This document shows, one piece after another, positions 60,801-64,000 of a stretch of DNA of 64,000 nt. Made by a program: the position numbers and the translations under genes. The notes beneath the pieces were generated by a model. It was not told where the DNA came from. It worked only from the letters and a program-made list of their open reading frames with translations, and made no database searches. Positions within the stretch are counted from its first letter, which is position 1. The number at the start of each line of letters is the position of its first letter. This DNA is from Narthecium ossifragum (lineage: Eukaryota > Streptophyta > Magnoliopsida > Dioscoreales > Nartheciaceae): assembly GCA_963920575.1 (NCBI GenBank), contig OY986966.1, positions 23,527,717-23,591,716 of the forward strand, in the 5' to 3' direction.

Positions 60801-63800
60801 CCGGCGAAAGAATCCAAGGCATTCCAATGCACAACAAGCCAAATAAGGCTGAATTCCTTTCATCACATATTTAATGAAGGTTATATGAATTTCTAAGAAA
60901 TTTCTTGGACTAGAACTTGGTTTTTTTCCTCGTTTACAATCTAAAATAGATAATCATTACCTTTCTCCGAAGGTGAAATAAAGGGAGTACACTTAGAGAA
61001 GGGACATTAGAAAAAATTGGTTTCATACGAACATACATAGGCTTTGTGTATGTCTACATAATGTACATGTGTGTCACCTTACTAGCACCTTAGTACTGAA
61101 TGGACCCTTGGGAGCCTAGCTAGCACCCAAGTTTTCCAGAACAATAAAAGAAGCTCAAATCTGATGGAAATCTGAACCTGCAATTTTTCAGTTTGGATGA
61201 TGCCGAAATCGACCTAAATTGACTAAAACATTCCCGCTTCACCTATGTTTAACTTTTCAGCTAAATTGGCATATTTCCAAGGGCATGCCAATGTCACTGC
61301 AGGTTGCTTTTGACAGATATCATGCAAGATCAACCTACTTGTAAAAGACAGATCATAGCAGTAAATAGCGAGCCCTAATTAACTTCCAAAACAACCTTGC
61401 AATCAATAGGATGAAATTGAAATATAACGAACTTATATGAGTGATGAATAATAAAGCAGTGCTCATTTTCTTCCCACGAAGAATTAGCCTGCAGCATGGC
61501 ACAAGGTCAAGAGAGGGCAAGATAAGAGTACTGCAGGTGCTTCAGTTCTACCTGTTAATATGGAGGATATTATTTTGATATCATATTTCGTTCATACTTG
61601 GTTTATTTCGAGTATTCATAGGATCTCATTTCAACATAATAATCTAAATCTAATCAAGCTCTGTTTATTGTGTTCAAAGAGTTGAAAGCTACTTACTGAT
61701 GCCGACATAAAAATAAATAAATAAACAGTATGTGGTACTTCTGCTCTATGTGGAGCGAATTAGAGAAGATGCCTGACAATAAATCAATGTGGACAGTTTT
61801 GCAGAACAGAGCCAGCAAAAAGCTTGACTGTTTGCCTGTATCTTATCAACTATAAGTTTCAACATCTCCCTTCTCATCTCCTCTCCCTATCTACTACCAT
61901 TTCTAATTTTCATCCTGTTTCTCCTTTTTCTGTTCCTTACGTTTCTTCTACTTACGACTAAAATCTACAAGATTCCGCATCTTTCCTATGCCAAGCCTTT
62001 GGTAGATGTAACGATAACATGCATATGAGCATATGAACAACATGAGACTACTAATTGCAACATGACTATAGTTAGGATTCAAATTAGTTCCTTTGCACTT
62101 TGCAGACAACAGAGGAGGGTTCAATGTAGGGATTGCTCTCAAAGAATCTGCGGCTAGCAACTACCTGATCTATTCTGAGTTACAAGATAAAAGACATTTT
62201 CTGTGCTGGCACAAACCTTTGGAATGAGTGTGCCATCTTCATCGAGAATATATAAGAGACCACCAGTCATTCCAGCAGCAACATTCCTGCCAACTCTGTT
62301 GAGAACATTAAAAGGAGCATATTAAGCCTTATATGCTTGATTATAATCACAAGACAGAGTAAAGAGCAGCAGGATACAGACTTTCCAAGTACAACCACAC
62401 AGCCACCAGTCATGTACTCGCAGCAATGATCCCCTGTTCCTTCAACAACTGCTTCAGCAAGAGAGTTTCTAACAGCAAAACGTTCTCCAGCTTTCCCTCT
62501 GACAAAGATCTGCCCTCCAGTTGCACCATACAGGCAGGTATTTCCAACTATAGCAGCATCCTCGGGGCAGAAGCCAGTGTTATCAACAGGAGTTACTACG
62601 AGTTCTCCCCCAGCCATACCCTGAAATAGGTGGGGGGAAATCTTGGGGTGTTAGTCTGCTAGTAGGTATCTACAAGAAAGGTTGTTCTGAACAATGCATA
62701 CCTTTCCCACATAATCGTTAGCTTCACCAACTAGTCGAACATTCATTCCAGGAGTCATGAAGCAAGCAAAAGATTGTCCAGCACTACCAGTAAAGCTGCG
62801 AACCAGATGTGACCCTGTAAGTTCAATTCTAATATTTCTACCAATGTACTTATATCCCATAATGAAACAAAGACCGGATAGCTTCAAAAACTCATTGCTT
62901 ACGTTATGTTAAGCTGTCCTGCAAAACCTGTATCTCCATATTTCTTTGCAATGACACCTGCTATGCGCCCACAAACAGCACGGTCAACATTGTAGATTTT
63001 GATGGATTTGGCAACGACTTTCTCATGCTCGATTGCCTCGGAAATCTGCATCAGAGGAGCTTTTCAGCAGAAAAAAAATGCAATATGCTTTTCCACAAAC
63101 ACCTTTGGGGAACACTACAGATAATAACAAAAATAAAAAAGGACAAGCTGCAGAAGTTGAGAAAACAACACCAAAGTATGTGCGAGAAGAGTTGATCCTG
63201 AACCGTAGTAAAAGAATTCATAAGTACCCATAGCTCACTCTTATTAGATGGCAGAAAGCATAAGACGAGTTGTAGCAAGGCCATAATCACAATACTACTA
63301 ACTATCAATTCTAATCAAGACAAACTAGTTTAAGAAAACAAAAACTATAGTCACTACAGACAAAGATTCAAACATCTAGCAGTATGTAAACTTCAATGTT
63401 CAGAAACAAATGGTACCTCAGGATCAGAAAGTAGGATTTCATCCAGGACAGGACCATTAGTATGAGCCGGTTGATTCCTTCTCTCACTGCTGCTCAATTT
63501 TGGAAGACCAACACTCTGGAAATGATATATAACAAGGTGGTGATTAACAAAGACAAGAATAGAGAATGTAGTATCCCATAATGTACAGCCGACAATGGAT
63601 AAAATCATACGGTTAGAATGTAATTGAGATCAAGCTGCCAAGTCTTCATTAATGAGACGTGTCTTGGCTTCAGCAAATCTGTTCGTCCAATTATGTCATC
63701 CAACTTTTCATAACCCAATTGAGCCAAAGTGCCTCTCACCTAGCAAAGCACTAGAAATATCAAAATTCGGTTCTTTCTTTCTCCTACCAAAAAAAAAAAT

Positions 63801-64000
63801 CTCAAAATAAAGCGTAAACTCAGATACAAGAATAGGACATAGAAGAATATGCTCACACCAGCTAAACAAAACAGAAAAATTGGGCTAGATCAAATGCTCA
63901 TACTAATAGATTATGAAGAGCTAAAAGATAATTGTCAGGCATCTCACCTCTTCAGCTACATATAAGAAGTAGTTAACTAAGTCGCCAGGAACTCCAGGAA
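57801..64000 (-). CDS. GLU1: Ferredoxin-dependent glutamate synthase (Fd-GOGAT), 3' part
   Basis: Plastid enzyme: glutamine + 2-oxoglutarate + reduced ferredoxin give two glutamates; main route for ammonium from nitrate reduction and photorespiration. Nine exons (minus strand): 64000-63948 (incomplete), 63739-63611, 63515-63417, 63045-62903, 62796-62702, 62620-62382, 62295-62217, 58136-58053 and 57962-57801. All are GT-AG and in frame (1083 nt). They encode [33 protein letters not shown], the glutamate synthase C-terminal beta-helix ([113 protein letters not shown]), then [19 protein letters not shown] and the tail [20 protein letters not shown], ending QSV. That tail and the absence of a following NADH-binding subunit fit the ferredoxin form. 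The amidotransferase and FMN/iron-sulphur domains lie beyond 64000. The 62216-58137 intron is 4.1 kb and carries inserted DNA. Confidence 0.95.
59290..60870 (-). mobile_element. Older Copia-type LTR remnant around the nested element
   Basis: Left of 59484, gatttacgtggttcgggaaa and ccctatatccaccgggg resemble the U5 wording of Copia LTRs (compare tttacgtggttcaccc at 31766). Right of 60633, the minus strand has a TATA-like gagtataaatactc near 60700. Together these look like one minus-strand LTR interrupted by 59484-60633. Outer ends and target duplication were not resolved. Confidence 0.4.
59484..60633 (+). mobile_element. Putative solo LTR (1150 bp) in an Fd-GOGAT intron
   Basis: The segment starts TGATACGGCTGGG and ends CCTAGGCGTATCA, giving 7-bp perfect inverted ends of LTR type (TG...CA). 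A TATA box (ctctataaaatg) lies near 59829, followed by a GC-rich downstream half. Flanks are taatc and caata, so a clean target duplication is not visible. No internal retroelement domain is present. Its insertion splits an older LTR-like sequence. Confidence 0.5.
60871..62216 (-). other. Remaining part of the large Fd-GOGAT intron
   Basis: AT-rich sequence without recognisable exon, repeat or terminal inverted repeat, up to the splice donor at 62216. Confidence 0.5.

Overview
This window is nuclear DNA of a flowering plant. The genes are split by GT-AG introns, many of them long. They encode plant-type proteins: a REN1-type ROP GTPase-activating protein, a non-specific phospholipase C, an unusual phospholipase A2 and ferredoxin-dependent glutamate synthase. 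LTR retrotransposons, MULE and Tourist-type DNA elements and a tRNA-derived SINE fill introns and spacers. No bacterial or organellar gene organisation is visible. I lean weakly towards a monocot, but nothing here decides it. A run of 200 Ns (45407-45606) marks a draft assembly gap.

Layout. (1) 1-19.3 kb, plus strand: REN1-like gene lacking only its 5' end; 21 exons join into an 853-codon open frame ending at 19322. Its introns hold a 258-bp tandem duplication, a 1.2-kb MULE-like element with a 9-bp target duplication, and a SINE ending in a 22-G run. (2) 19.9-21.1 kb, minus: gene debris, namely an internally deleted phospholipase C copy and one exon of a DUR3 urea symporter. (3) 22.8-24.2 kb, minus: a compact three-exon gene for a 165-aa protein I do not recognise. 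(4) 24.4-30.9 kb: two GC-rich repeat units running into about 29 tandem copies of a 189-bp monomer with traces of higher-order organisation. (5) 30.9-36.8 kb, minus: a Copia retrotransposon in tandem with a truncated second copy that shares one LTR; the truncated copy abuts the 189-bp array. (6) 38.3-43.1 kb, minus: intact-looking phospholipase C gene (521 aa) with a 3.1-kb transposon-rich first intron; a solo LTR sits about 0.6 kb upstream. (7) 45.8-47.8 kb: a TRIM-like miniature retrotransposon with another solo LTR nested in one of its LTRs. (8) 47.9-50.9 kb, minus: an RNase H-like retroelement remnant, a cluster of perfect palindromes, and a PLA2-family gene. (9) 51.9-56.9 kb, minus: a decayed Gypsy chromovirus with a perfect target duplication. 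(10) 57.8-64.0 kb, minus: the 3' part of Fd-GOGAT, with a 4.1-kb intron carrying nested LTR-like sequence.

The genes do not form one pathway. REN1 acts in ROP GTPase polarity signalling, the two phospholipases in lipid turnover, and Fd-GOGAT in plastid nitrogen assimilation; the DUR3 exon is a nitrogen-transport relic. The main structural story is genome turnover: satellite formation, LTR-LTR recombination, nested insertion and gene fragmentation. I found no evidence for a new multi-gene system. The strongest candidates for novelty are the 189-bp array with its apparent seed and its junction into Copia, the unrecognised 165-aa gene, the chain of palindromes near 48.6 kb, and a motif-rich AT stretch in the phospholipase C intron.
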